Source of the DNA: Dissophora ornata | Lineage: Eukaryota > Mortierellomycota > Mortierellomycetes > Mortierellales > Mortierellaceae | DNA length: 15,796 nt | Direction of reading: 5' to 3' | Assembly: GCA_025201705.1 (NCBI GenBank) | Contig: MU617329.1 | Location: 1 to 15,796, forward strand | Shown: in pieces, positions 1 through 9,399 of the stretch | How the letters are laid out: the number at the start of each line of letters is the position of its first letter | Position numbering within the stretch: position 1 is the stretch's first letter | Program-made: the position numbers and the translations under genes | The notes under the pieces: generated by a model | Told to the model about the DNA's origin: nothing | Databases searched by the model: none | Seen by the model: the letters and a program-made list of their open reading frames with translations, nothing else

Positions 1-205
1 AAAAAAAAAAAAAGAACTTGTCAAATGTCGCAAGAACATCAACAGAGAGGTAATCACTCTATTCTCGTTTGACCATTTGGAGAGAGAGAGACATGGGATT
101 TGGACACACTCGCTTAACCTCCTACAGCCACGCAGAATAAAGTTTTGGTACACTTGTTTTTGGTGAATAGAAACGACCAGGAACTCGGGCAAAATGAAAG
201 GGAAA

Positions 206-208
<3 letters not shown>

Positions 209-248
<40 letters not shown>
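209..248. repeat. (CAA)13 microsatellite
   Basis: There are thirteen uninterrupted CAA units followed by a partial unit, preceded by A6. It lies about 100 nt past the stop of the minus-strand chromodomain gene. In a transcript reaching this far it would read as a UUG repeat in or beyond the 3' UTR. No reading frame uses it. Confidence 0.95.
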
Positions 249-249
<1 letters not shown>

Positions 250-303
250 TAATTAGGGCGATTACAGGGACAAAATAAACAAGTAAAATTTGGGCGAATC
301 TAT

Positions 304-309
304 ATTATT
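304..309 (-). terminator. Possible AATAAT poly(A) signal of the chromodomain gene
   Basis: The minus strand reads AATAAT about 40 nt after the stop codon at 349-351. No exact AATAAA is present nearby on this strand. The assignment rests on position and the near match only. Confidence 0.3.
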
Positions 310-348
310 ATGGCTGCACTACAAATACACCGGTTTGAACAATTTTCC

Positions 349-3345
349 TTATCCTGTGAGGTTCTTGGTGAGTAGGTCGATGAAATTAGTTGGGTCATTC
401 AGCGCCCCTGTTGATCCTGGCACTGGCGCGCTTGGCGGATTCTGCGTCGTATTCAAGGCGCTAGGGTCCGGCTGTGGGGTTGACGACATGGAATCGACAA
501 GCAACGATAATGTCGTGGTGACTGCTGTTGCAGACGATGAGGGCGTATCAGCAGCCGAAAAGCTGGACGACATTGGCGCCGTTACTTCTGGTGGTGCAGA
601 TGTTGGGAGCGACGATGATGAAGCTGTCGTGGAAGGCACATTTGATGTGAACAAAGGCATAGCAGTGGATGTCGGTGATGATGATGATGCCGTGATCGAT
701 GGTGACCCACCCGATGCCTGACCGTTCAGTTCTCCATCCACCGCACTCGGGGCGTACATTAGCTGCACAGGCGGGGTTTGCGCATCCGCATGCTTCAAGG
801 CCATGATCATGCTCTGGAGTTGACCCAGGACCTCGCGAGACTTTGTATGCTCCTTCGCCATCGTCGCTTTGCAGTCGTCTATGTTCTGTTTCCTATCCTT
901 GATTTCATCCAGCGTCATACCCTCCTTGTCCCTCAGGGATGTGATCTGAGCAGCGCTATCGCTATAACGCCCCTCAAGTGCCTGAAGTTCCGAACCCAAC
1001 GTGCGTCGTTTATCATACAGAGCCATGTTGTCATCCTCAAGCCGGGCTAGATTCTCCTTTGCGTCGGACAGCAGTTTCTGGATATCCCGGATAGAATTCA
1101 TCGACTGTGCTTCCATCGGTCGGTCCAACTTGCGCGTCTCAATGTCAGGAACTTGCGACCCTCGCTTGCTATTCCCATTAATGTTAGGTTCCGCCAGGGT
1201 GCCAGTCAACTGTGCTTCGACAGCGCTATCGTTCCTTTGATCCCCATCCTCCTGGCAATCAGCGCCTTCTCGAGTCGTCATTCGGGTCTTTTGCGCCTGG
1301 TACTTGTCCCATTTCTTCATCTCCCACTCCAAGTGCGCCTCGAGCCGCTTGATATGCTCTTTCGACCCCGAGATCGCAGACGTGTACAATGCTCGCGATT
1401 CGCGAATCTGTTGATCCATTTTCTGGGCTATTTCTTTCGCTCTAGCGATCTGATCGCTCAACGATCGATAAGAGTCCTGCATGACCTCGTAGGAGGCTTC
1501 CGAAGCAATGTCTCTCGGTGATGTTACGGACACACCAGGCCTACTAACTCCCGAACCTGATTCGAATTCATCCTTCAAATGTTCCCGTTGCACATGCGCT
1601 GAGAGCTCTTTAATGTTGACGAACGTCAGTTGGCAATCCTTCCAACCACAACTAACGTCCGCCGATCCGGTTAGATTCCCATTGGGTTCTGCTGATTTCA
1701 TTGTTACATCTCCATTGGGATCCAGTGGCTGCAACTGAGAGGGCTGTGACGACGAGAACGCTGCTACCTCTGATGACTGTGAGATCGACATCTCTTCTTC
1801 CACTTTTGCATCCGGTGGAGGGTACAGGCCAGAACCTATTGTAGTCGTAGCACGTACCGAGTGGAGGGGGAAAAAGAAAGAAAGGTCAAACGATTGCTAA
1901 ACCATCGCTTTCCGCAGAAAAAAAAAGAGTACATATAAGTGAACGCTGATAGGTCGTACCATGCAAATCTCCTTCCATAATAAAAGACACTACGGTAGGA
2001 TCCGTGATCACAATGCCTTTCGAAGGATCGTTTCGCCTCTGACGCTCCAACATCCATTCTGGAATGAACAGGGCTTTGACGATACCCTTAGGGATATCCA
2101 TAGCCAAGAATAAACTACAAGCTGCCTCCTGTTGCCTCTTAAGTTCCACAAGCCAAGTCTCCGATTCTGCCAAGTAATTCCCCTGCACCGACCCTAATTT
2201 GCCCAGAAATGAAAAAGATTAGAGGTTGAAATAAGTGACTAGTGACTGTTACCCCACGCCCTTGCAAATACAAACATGGAGCCAATGCACACATGATCTA
2301 TCCCCACAATAGCCGTACCTGGGCTTTTCGGATCCTTCAAGAAGTGTATCATCTCTGCACGTGCAGCTAGACCTTTCACCAGCGTCGACTTTTCAATGAC
2401 GGATTTGAAATACGCCTTTTCATGATCAAAATCCAGCTTCAGAAGGCGGATCGTGGCCGGTGTTGCTCCCGCCATACTCGATGTAAGCCTCCTATCACGA
2501 CTGCGCACTGCATGATCATCCTAATTTAAATTTCAGGGTACATTACAGATCGTTAAAATTTACAGCCCAATTGCATTCATCGAGGGGATAATCTCCCTCC
2601 CTCCCCTGACGAAATAAATTACCCTTTGTTTCTTGGTGGTTTCTGTTGTGACCGAACCATGCGCCGGCACTCCTGTCTCCACATTTGCGCTGTCCTGAGA
2701 CCCTGCGGGCTCCACTTGATTAAGGGAGGCCTTTCTTTTGAGGGTGGATATGTGGTCGTGAGAGTCATTCATCAGAGATTCCGTTTTGGGTTGAGTGTGA
2801 CGTGGCCTCGGCTTCACTGATATTGGCACTGGTTGAGGAGGGTGCCCATACATTGGCGGGTATTGATACGGGTGACCAGGGTAATATCCCGAATGTGGAA
2901 GTGGGAACGGTGGTGGTGGTGGTGGTCCATGAGGCATGCGTGGATGAACCATCGAGTACTCCTGTTGCTGCCGTTGGTGCTCTAATGGGCCTTCCGAGGG
3001 CAGACGCCGTGACATTCCCGCCAGCAGCATTGGATCAGATGGATGATGGTACTGTGGTGACTCTTTCAGATCTGGCATTGATTCATGACCATATGGCGAT
3101 CCATTGGTCCTGCTAGGCGACCGCCGACGCTGGTGACGCTTTGCTGCCTGTTTGCGCTCAAACTCCTCAATAAGCTCCTCCCCGAGAATATGTTGCTCGG
3201 GCTCCCAAGAATCGTCAAGCTGCTTTCCGTTCGAATCCGTTCCTTGCCATCGCACCAAGTAGTCTACTGCACCTGTGTCCGGATCCACTCGCCTCTGAAG
3301 AATCCTCTCGGCCAGGCAGAGATCCTGGACGACACCTTCTGACAT
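349..3345 (-). CDS. Chromodomain and C2H2 zinc-finger protein with coiled coils
   Basis: I join four exons: 3345-2623, 2520-2253, 2193-1960 and 1835-349, giving 903 residues. Residues 8-62 form a chromodomain: the AERILQRRV strand, then DYLVRW, SWEPE and a final ELIEEF helix. Two of the three methyl-lysine cage aromatics are absent (C10 and T36; W33 is kept). Residues 100-200 are rich in Pro, His and Gln. Residues 250-410 look globular but I do not recognise them. C471, C476, H489 and H494 make one C2H2 finger (C-x4-C-x12-H-x4-H). Coiled coils follow near 523-592 and 655-755, then a Ser/Thr/Pro-rich tail. A nuclear chromatin role is inferred. The start ATG sits directly after an A-run. Intron 1 is uncertain: a donor at 2563 with an acceptor after 2501 also keeps frame. 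Two separate genes remain possible, but the gap between the first stop and the next ATG would be only about 85 nt. Confidence 0.7.
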
Positions 3346-3391
3346 TTTTTTTTTTTTGGGTTGTTTTTGTTTTTGGGTTGTTTTTGTTTTG
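3345..3391 (-). promoter_or_regulatory. A-rich leader with a 17-nt direct repeat upstream of the chromodomain ATG
   Basis: Read on the minus strand, the start codon is preceded by twelve A residues. Before that come two tandem copies of an A-rich 17-nt unit, at 3358-3374 and 3375-3391 on the plus strand, identical at 16 of 17 positions. The tract is probably part of the 5' UTR or core promoter. No TATA box is evident close by. Confidence 0.5.
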
Positions 3392-4284
3392 TTTACTTGT
3401 TATCCTCAGCGCTCTGTCCCCACGCTGGCGCTTCGAGCGGGGGCTTGTACAAGGAGCAAGTGGGTCTAGAGAGACGCTGCGCAAGAGGACATGCGATGGT
3501 AAGACTGAGATGATCTACAAATCTAACAAAGATGTGGTGACGATTATACCCCCCCTTGGTCCTGGATATCATACCTTCTCCGTTATCCCTGGGTGGTCCT
3601 GATTTTCTTTGTTGAGGGGTGCTAGCGTGTCAAAATGTAGGGCACATATTGTCAATATTGTTGTGATGGCATCGACAGCCAATATGAGATATGTGGTGGG
3701 TTGCTTATTAATGGCCATTTTTTTTCCGCTTTCCTGGGGGAAGCTTACTCTTTGGTGCGGAGAGCGGAAATAATATAGATAACGTCAAGGAGGAGACAGC
3801 AACGACTGTCGGGTGGGTGTATGTGTAGAGTGGAGTAAAGGTGAGCAGGGATGAGGAATGGTGATGGGGGAGGGGTTGAATGGAGGGGGGCAGAGGTTTG
3901 GCGGCGCAGTGCGATGGGGCAAGTGATCAAAGGCACAGGGATGATGAGATGCAGTCAGTGGTCGAATATGTGTAGTTTGTATTATGGGCTGCAAACAATA
4001 TCTACGAGGCCAAAGGAGGGAGAGTGAAGGGAAAGTAAAACAGGTGTAGAGAGTGCATATGTTGCTGGAAAAAAAAGACGCACAAACAGACGCGATCAGC
4101 CTAGAGCGAAAGTCCCGTGACCCCCACCCGCCCGTGACGTGCATGCACATGATGGACATGCACAACAATATTATTGTTGTCAACATTTGCTGTGGTTTCG
4201 TGAAGGCGCGAGATGCGTCGTTAGTCTGCGCAGCCATTGGTTTATGCATGCTGTGTACTCTTGTACTCATAAAAAGTGTCTAAT
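3392..4284. other. Intergenic region between FPGS stop and chromodomain gene start
   Basis: About 0.9 kb holds the 3' flank of the FPGS gene (right end) and the presumed promoter of the chromodomain gene (left end). Open frames here, the longest being 161 codons on the minus strand from 4270, have low-complexity, Pro/His/Cys-rich translations, no family resemblance and no supporting splice context. A palindrome at 4162-4180 and nearby GCATGCAC-like motifs (4140-4165) are the only notable structure. I see no RNA gene. Confidence 0.6.
4162..4180. repeat. 19-nt AT-rich palindrome
   Basis: ACAACAATA and TATTGTTGT are perfect inverted 9-nt arms around a single T. It lies about 105 nt past the FPGS stop. 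The minus strand reads AATAAT inside it, a possible variant poly(A) signal. It could be a protein-binding site or part of the FPGS 3' end. Confidence 0.6.
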
Positions 4285-6978
4285 CTAAGCAACCTCGCAG
4301 CCAAGCACACTCTGCACTCCTCCAACAAGGTGCAGACTGCCCGTCACCAGCACCTGGACCTCGTCCACTCCCTTCTCGACCTCGCTCTTCACATAGTCGT
4401 CAATCCAGTTCACAGAGTGCTCGATCGAAGGCAGCACAGTCGTCTTGAAATCCACCTGTTGATCCGACTCCAAACCAGCAGCCAATCCAATCTGCTTGAC
4501 CCAGCAGGCTGCAAGCGTCTTTTGCGTCTTCAGCTCAAAATCCATCGGGGCGTTGTTGTTAACCAGATCTCCCTTGTACGTGTTGGAGGCAAAAGTGATG
4601 GCCGGTGTGAAAACAGCCCGGTCAAAGTGAACGGATGACTGGATCTTGGCCAAAGGTCCCAAAAGGGCATCACCATCTCGAGGACCAGTGCAGTTAAATA
4701 CGAGCACCTTCTTGACAGTTCTAAATATCAAAGGTTTGTACAGAGCAATGTTGTGATGTTAGTTTGGTGTCACCAATACAAGTAAACCAGATAATCATGC
4801 CCGTAGTCTTCATCCTTACCCACGAGCGTTCGCTTGGCTGGCGTCTTGGAACCAGGCAGCGCAGACACGAATACTCTCGGCTGTGTGCGCACCATCAAAG
4901 AACCACTTGATCTTGGGCTTATCATCCCTGACCATGATCTGCCCACGGCCCGGCCAACGAGCACTGGACAGACCATTGGAAAACTCCTTTGGAACTGCAC
5001 CCTCTGGTGCTGTGATCTTCTCGCCAAGCACCTTCTCGACCCAGATACGGCAAATTGCAGAAGCCAGAGCGGCATTGGCAACTTGGTGCTTTCCTGCCAA
5101 ACCAATAGTGATGTCACCCAGTCCCTCGTTCGTGAAGGCCGGTACTACTTGGAATGACAAAGCCTAGAGTGTGAGGGTAAATTCGACAATAGGATGTACA
5201 GCGGTCAGAAAACTGGGATTGTAATGCCAATATTAATCGAACAGCAATACATCCAATCCAGGTCAATGCCTTCTAGTATTCTTACTCCAAGCTCCTTTGC
5301 TCTGCTTTCAAGGACAGAACGTCCTTCTTCTGGCTGTGCCGAGGAAAGAGCAGGGACACCCTGCTTGAAAATACCTCCCTTGTTCCATGCAATCTGTCCC
5401 AAAGTTGATCCCAAGACGGAGACATGATCGATTCCAAGTGCAGCCACAGCGCATACAACGGGCTTGTGAATGATATTGGTTGAGTCAAAAGCACCGCCTA
5501 CTCCGACTTCCATGATCGCCACATCAACCTTCTCCTGCTTGAAGACATGGAAGGCCAGCACAGTCAAGAAACGGAAGTAGCCTGGCTTTGATTTATCCTG
5601 CAGCGAATACAATTGGAGGAAAGGCACGACCGAAAAGAAGTCAGATATCGCGTCACTGTCGGCGTTTGGTGACATGATCTCGAAGGATGAATCACAAAGA
5701 TCGAACTTTGTGGCCACATAGAATAGGACTTACTCCTGTGGAATCGAGGCGATCCCAAACCTCGAAAAAATACTTGGCAAACAGCTCTTGGCTAAGTGGC
5801 GCACCGTTAATCCTGATTCTCTCTCTGACCTCCATGAGATGGGGTGAAGTATACAATCCTACAGGAGTGTGAGAGAAGGGAGCGTCAGAGCAATTTATCA
5901 TCACGCCATGCACTGAACTGCTGGAACAACAAGGATCTCACAATCAAGGAGATGCATCCCTGCAATCGTCCTCTAGTTGTCTCCTGGCTAAAATTACTCA
6001 ATTGACGCACCAGTCTTGATCTTCTTGCCCTCGTAGTTGCGGAGGATGGATTCCGTTAAAGCGCAGGTTGAGCCCTTGCCTTTCGTGCCAGTGACATGAA
6101 CAATGTTTAATTCGTCAAAGTCCTCAGGCTAGGAAAAGATCACCCCAAGACAAACACACATGCAAAGGTGGAGAAAGAGACTGCGCGTTAAAAACAGCCT
6201 CCAAAAACTAGTGTGCATGTTGAAGCAAAATTAAAGTGAGGTGCGATCCCCCCCTTTTCTTGCGCCTTACGCTGTAACCAGTCCGTTCGACGTATGCGAC
6301 CACTTCTGGCAGCGAATTCTTGTTGACGCTGCCCCCTGATGTGCGAACGGCCTCCAGGACGGCAAAATTAGTTTGCAAGCAATTGAGCTTATCAACGGCA
6401 TCCTACAAGGGATGCAGGCAAAGGAGGAAGGAGGTGTCAGACCATGGAGTAAAAAGAACTTTCGGTAACATGTTTCATATTGTCCGTCCGTTAGTCCGAC
6501 TATCAGGAGAGAGAAAAAAAAAACGTACAGCGTATGAGCGAGGCATTGGACTAGGGAATATCTTGATACGTTCGTCTAGAAGGGTAAATTGATTCGCAGG
6601 CGGCGGTTGATCCTGTGAATTAGAATGAAGTGAACTTGGCGATGCACAGGAGGCTATGGATCCGAATGGTCTGGTCAGTCTGCGACGCTGGGCGGCTGTT
6701 GTCCGGGAAAGGGGATAGACTGCGGCGGTGGTGGTGGAAGAGGAAGAGAGAGAGCGAGAAGAGGAGCAAGAGGAGCAAGAGGAGGAAATAGAAGAGAAGG
6801 GTTGGGTAGGGGACAAGCGAGAAGAGCGGGAGAACTTAGTGTATGAAACACACGTGCTACGCGGTGGCGTCCAGGACGACGAGGAGGAGCAGGGGACACT
6901 GGCGAATGAGCGCGGTGATGACGATGGGGTTGGCGTGCGGCCAAGGAGAGCGCGTGTCCCTGGGCGGACAATGAACAT
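4285..6978 (-). CDS. Folylpolyglutamate synthase, mitochondrial/cytosolic
   Basis: The enzyme (EC 6.3.2.17) adds glutamates to folates using ATP, which retains folates in cells and mitochondria. Seven exons (6978-6529, 6402-6271, 6128-6011, 5858-5734, 5597-5286, 5163-4820, 4720-4285) give 638 residues, and every join keeps frame and family order. Residues 205-215 carry the P-loop HVTGTKGKGST. Other Mur-ligase/FPGS motifs are TSPHLMEVRERIRING (from 237), YFRFLT (282-287), EVGVGGAFDSTN (305-316), GIDHV (330-334), WPGR (449-452), FFDGAHT (467-473) and FNCTGPRDG in the last exon. The first 122 residues have no Asp or Glu and are rich in Ser and Arg, as in a mitochondrial presequence. Met145 would start a 494-residue form of typical cytosolic length. 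It is the orthologue of yeast MET7 and human FPGS by motif content. Identity is secure; the use of two starts is inferred. Confidence 0.95.
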
Positions 6979-7727
6979 GGCGCGTGCAAATGGGAGCGAG
7001 ATGGGGAAGGATGGGAGAAGGCGCTATTGCCGAGGGGAATGAGAGGGGATGGGGTTCGGAAATGGAGAAGCTGATCAGCACTCCTCTCTCTCTCTCAGAC
7101 CAGTCTGCGTCTCAACGCTCGACTTTTTGACTCAGAAGAGAAATCACTCAATTTTGCTTTCCTGCATTCTGGTTGGCTGGACCTGTGCATCGTACAAACT
7201 CAACGTGTTGGACCTGCCCCGCTTATCGGCGCTATATCACGACCAGAACTCTTCAACTAGAAAGACTCGAGCAACTGCTTTCAGGGAAAACGCTCTGCAA
7301 TACATCCTGGCAGACGTATGTCATGGGCGAGCGATCAGATGGAGGGTACACTATATCGGTATTGATGCGCGTGGGACATCCATTGAGCACCCAGTGAGGG
7401 TGCCGAGAGAGAGCATGTTGGAGCAGTCAAGGAGTCGACACTGCCGCCTTGAATGGGCGATAGAGGTGGATGGCATGAAGAAGGATGGACCTTACATGGT
7501 GGTGATAATGGTAAGGATTGCAATGAGGTGGCGTGGGAAAAGCGTGGTTAGAGCAGCAGGTTGAAGAAATCGGTCACACAAACGCTGTTGTAGACAGAAA
7601 CGGTGTACATGGGAAAGCAGTTGTCCACCAGGCCAGGTTTTAGAGCGGTTTCCCCATCCATGTTGCAGAGCAACCTTAAATTACACTATGGATTCCACGC
7701 GCAGCTGGCCTGTGCGTTATGTTCCCC

Positions 7728-7748
7728 TTTTTTTTTTTTTTTTTTTTT
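7728..7748. repeat. T21 homopolymer
   Basis: An uninterrupted run of 21 T residues follows CCCC and ends in AG. It lies about 150 nt beyond the nuclease poly(A) signal, in intergenic DNA. No gene model uses the AG as a splice acceptor. Confidence 0.95.
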
Positions 7749-7895
7749 AGCTATCCATTCTCACTATACGACGAGCATACATCGTCCGGCGGGTAGTAGA
7801 AGCTTTCGAAAATAGAACTTTTGCCCAGACAAAGCAGACAAGGGATTAAATGACTCGCACACTCTGATTAAGCGGCATGCTGCCTTTGGAAAAAA

Positions 7896-7901
7896 TTTAT
7901 T
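7896..7901 (-). terminator. AATAAA poly(A) signal of the nuclease gene
   Basis: An exact AATAAA on the minus strand lies 55 nt past the nuclease stop codon (7956-7958) and is followed by a T-run. Position and sequence fit a fungal cleavage and polyadenylation signal. Confidence 0.65.
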
Positions 7902-7917
7902 AAATGGAGCTCCATTT
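7902..7917. repeat. 16-nt perfect palindrome in the nuclease 3' UTR
   Basis: AAATGGAG and CTCCATTT are perfectly inverted. The palindrome ends directly against the AATAAA signal. In RNA it could fold as a 6-bp stem with an AGCU loop. It could instead be a protein-binding site. Confidence 0.7.
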
Positions 7918-7955
7918 GTGATATGTTATGTCCAGATCAAAATAGCTCTTGTGTT

Positions 7956-9287
7956 TTAATGCTCGGAAGGCAATCTGGCGAGACCCCTCTTAGTAAGAGG
8001 AGCCTTGGCCGAGGGATCGTAGATCTCGTTCAAGACGGCCGCCATGCGGACACCGCTCGTGGCCAACAACTTCTGGACGAGGAAGTCGCTGGAGGAGCCA
8101 GTCACTGTCTGGAAGTAATCGGTCGAATAATCGCGGGTGGCGGAGTAGTCGACCCAAACATAGGAGCAGTCCAAAGCATTGATGTCGACAGCCCATTGGA
8201 TGGGGCACAGGGTCTTGAGACTGTTGGTGGTAGTGGACCAAGGATTCTGGAAGTTGTTGCGGGTAGGGTCGCAGTAGGTCCAGGTCGAGACATCGGTCCA
8301 ATGGGTCTTGGCCAGGTTGACGGTGTCATCAAGGTAGGCTTGGTCGTCGTTGTTGAAACGGTCGGCTACATCTTTCTGTGAGTAGTGAAAAGGTTGTTGG
8401 GGTGAGAGTAAGGATGCAAGCAAGCAACATTGGAGATATAATAAATGGTGTTAGGTGAATGTAGATACGGTATAGGACGATCAAATGAAACGCAGCCCGG
8501 GAGTAAAACGCTGGTGAACTTACGGTGATGATCAAGGTATCCCACATGTGGTGCAAGTTGTTGGTGGTCGTGCCCCACGTGATGGGAGCATCGTTACCTC
8601 CACGAAGTGGGGTCGAGTCATGAAGGGGTTGATGAACATCACCCATAAAGTGGATAAAGAACCTAAGAGAATCCTGGCGTTTCTTGATGGCAGCCGCCGT
8701 TGTGGGAGGAGTCTGCTGGAACTTTATCAAATTCGCAGTCATGTTAAGGATCGCGTTGACGTTGTCTTGGCCAGCATAGACATAGTCAGCACTGCAACGG
8801 TCTGGTGGGTTGTCATTAGCTGGGTTGAAGAAGTGCATGGGAGTGGCCCACCTGTTTTTTTTTTTTTTTTTTTTATATAGCGAGTGGGAAAGAGAGTGAG
8901 ATGTGAGATGGAATGTCAATTGTCTTTGACCAAATGGCGCATAGAAGGAAATATCGCTTACGAGTATTGTTTGATGCCACGGACTGTATCGGCCCATGGA
9001 GCAGCGTTGGAGAGCAGACCGTCATAAGAGGCTGGGAGGATCGCGCTGATCTGGCTAGCGGTGGTTGGGGTCAGGAACTGCTGGGCAATCTGGCCAGTCA
9101 GAGTGTGGCCTATGGGGGGGCAGATGGCATTTTTCCAGGGGAGGTGTTTGTTAGAAACAAGTCCTTTTCATATGTGATGACTGAGCACGACAGACTGGGC
9201 CTTACCCAAAGCACCATAAGCATGAGCGGTGTTAGCACCGAGCGTGATCAAGGCCGCAACGGCGGCGATAGAAGTAGAAAAACGCAT
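7956..9287 (-). CDS. Secreted S1/P1-type zinc-dependent nuclease
   Basis: S1/P1 nucleases cut single-stranded DNA and RNA with a three-zinc centre, usually outside the cell. Four exons (9287-9206, 9109-8962, 8851-8524, 8375-7956) give 325 residues. Residues 1-23 are a signal peptide ending AHA, so the mature protein begins YGALGH. In mature numbering the ligands are H6, D45, H60, H121, D125, H131, H154 and D158, matching nuclease P1 ligands with a shift of five in the second half. Motifs are WADTVR, PMHFFN, HFMGDVHQPLHD and NLHHMWD. Position 1, normally the zinc-binding Trp, is Tyr. N90-M-T is an N-glycosylation sequon. A Lys-Arg pair nine residues from the C-terminus could be a Kex2 site. 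Family and exon joins are secure; substrate preference cannot be read from sequence. Confidence 0.94.
8855..8874. repeat. T20 tract (A20 in the nuclease intron 2)
   Basis: The tract lies inside intron 2 of the nuclease gene (8852-8961). On the sense strand it is A20 directly before the CAG acceptor, where a pyrimidine tract would be usual. The exon frame on both sides supports the acceptor at 8852. Confidence 0.95.
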
Positions 9288-9391
9288 GTCAATAAGATTG
9301 TATGGGCGATAGTTGGCGCAGGGGGTGGAGGAGTGCTTGGAGCTGAAGAAGAGGCTAAGGAAAGCCGTGCTGACATTCGCAATGTCTGTTC

Positions 9392-9399
9392 CTTTTATA
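9392..9399 (-). promoter_or_regulatory. TATA box of the nuclease gene
   Basis: The minus strand reads TATAAAAG about 105 nt upstream of the nuclease start codon at 9287. A TATA box this close suits a regulated secreted enzyme. A second AT-rich TATA-like stretch lies further upstream near 9432-9440. Confidence 0.55.

Larger units (their letters stand above)
1..348. other. Downstream region of the chromodomain gene
   Basis: This gene-free stretch follows the stop of the minus-strand gene at 349. It opens with an A13 run at the window edge and carries a (CAA)n microsatellite near 209-248. On the minus strand an AATAAT element at 304-309, about 40 nt past the stop, is a possible variant poly(A) signal. 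A short plus-strand reading frame that starts here only runs antisense into the Ser/Thr-rich tail of the neighbouring gene, so I do not call it. Confidence 0.6.
6979..7955. other. FPGS promoter and nuclease 3' flank
   Basis: This region of nearly 1 kb separates the FPGS start from the nuclease stop. Close to FPGS (7081-7099) is a CT-rich run, GA-rich on the FPGS sense strand. A T21 run lies at 7728-7748, and the nuclease poly(A) signal and a palindrome lie at the right end. A 171-codon plus-strand frame from 7049 to 7564 is open, but its translation resembles no family I know and I treat it as chance. Confidence 0.6.

Noticed and set aside
290..721. Plus-strand Asp/Val/Gly-rich frame and other long frames opposite gene 1
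   Set aside because: These are antisense shadows of the Ser/Thr/Pro-rich tail and coiled-coil exons, whose codon bias leaves the opposite strand open.
3220..3245. GGTTCGAATC-like tRNA B-box resemblance
   Set aside because: It lies inside the chromodomain coding exon and has no matching acceptor or anticodon stems.
3785..4270. Minus-strand open frame of 161 codons downstream of FPGS
   Set aside because: The translation is Pro/His/Ser-rich low-complexity sequence lying in the FPGS 3' flank and chromodomain promoter, with no recognisable motif.
7049..7564. Plus-strand open frame of 171 codons facing away from FPGS
   Set aside because: The translation shows no family motif, signal peptide or domain pattern, it lies over the FPGS promoter, and no splice or poly(A) context supports it. 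It could still be a lineage-specific gene, but I cannot support it.
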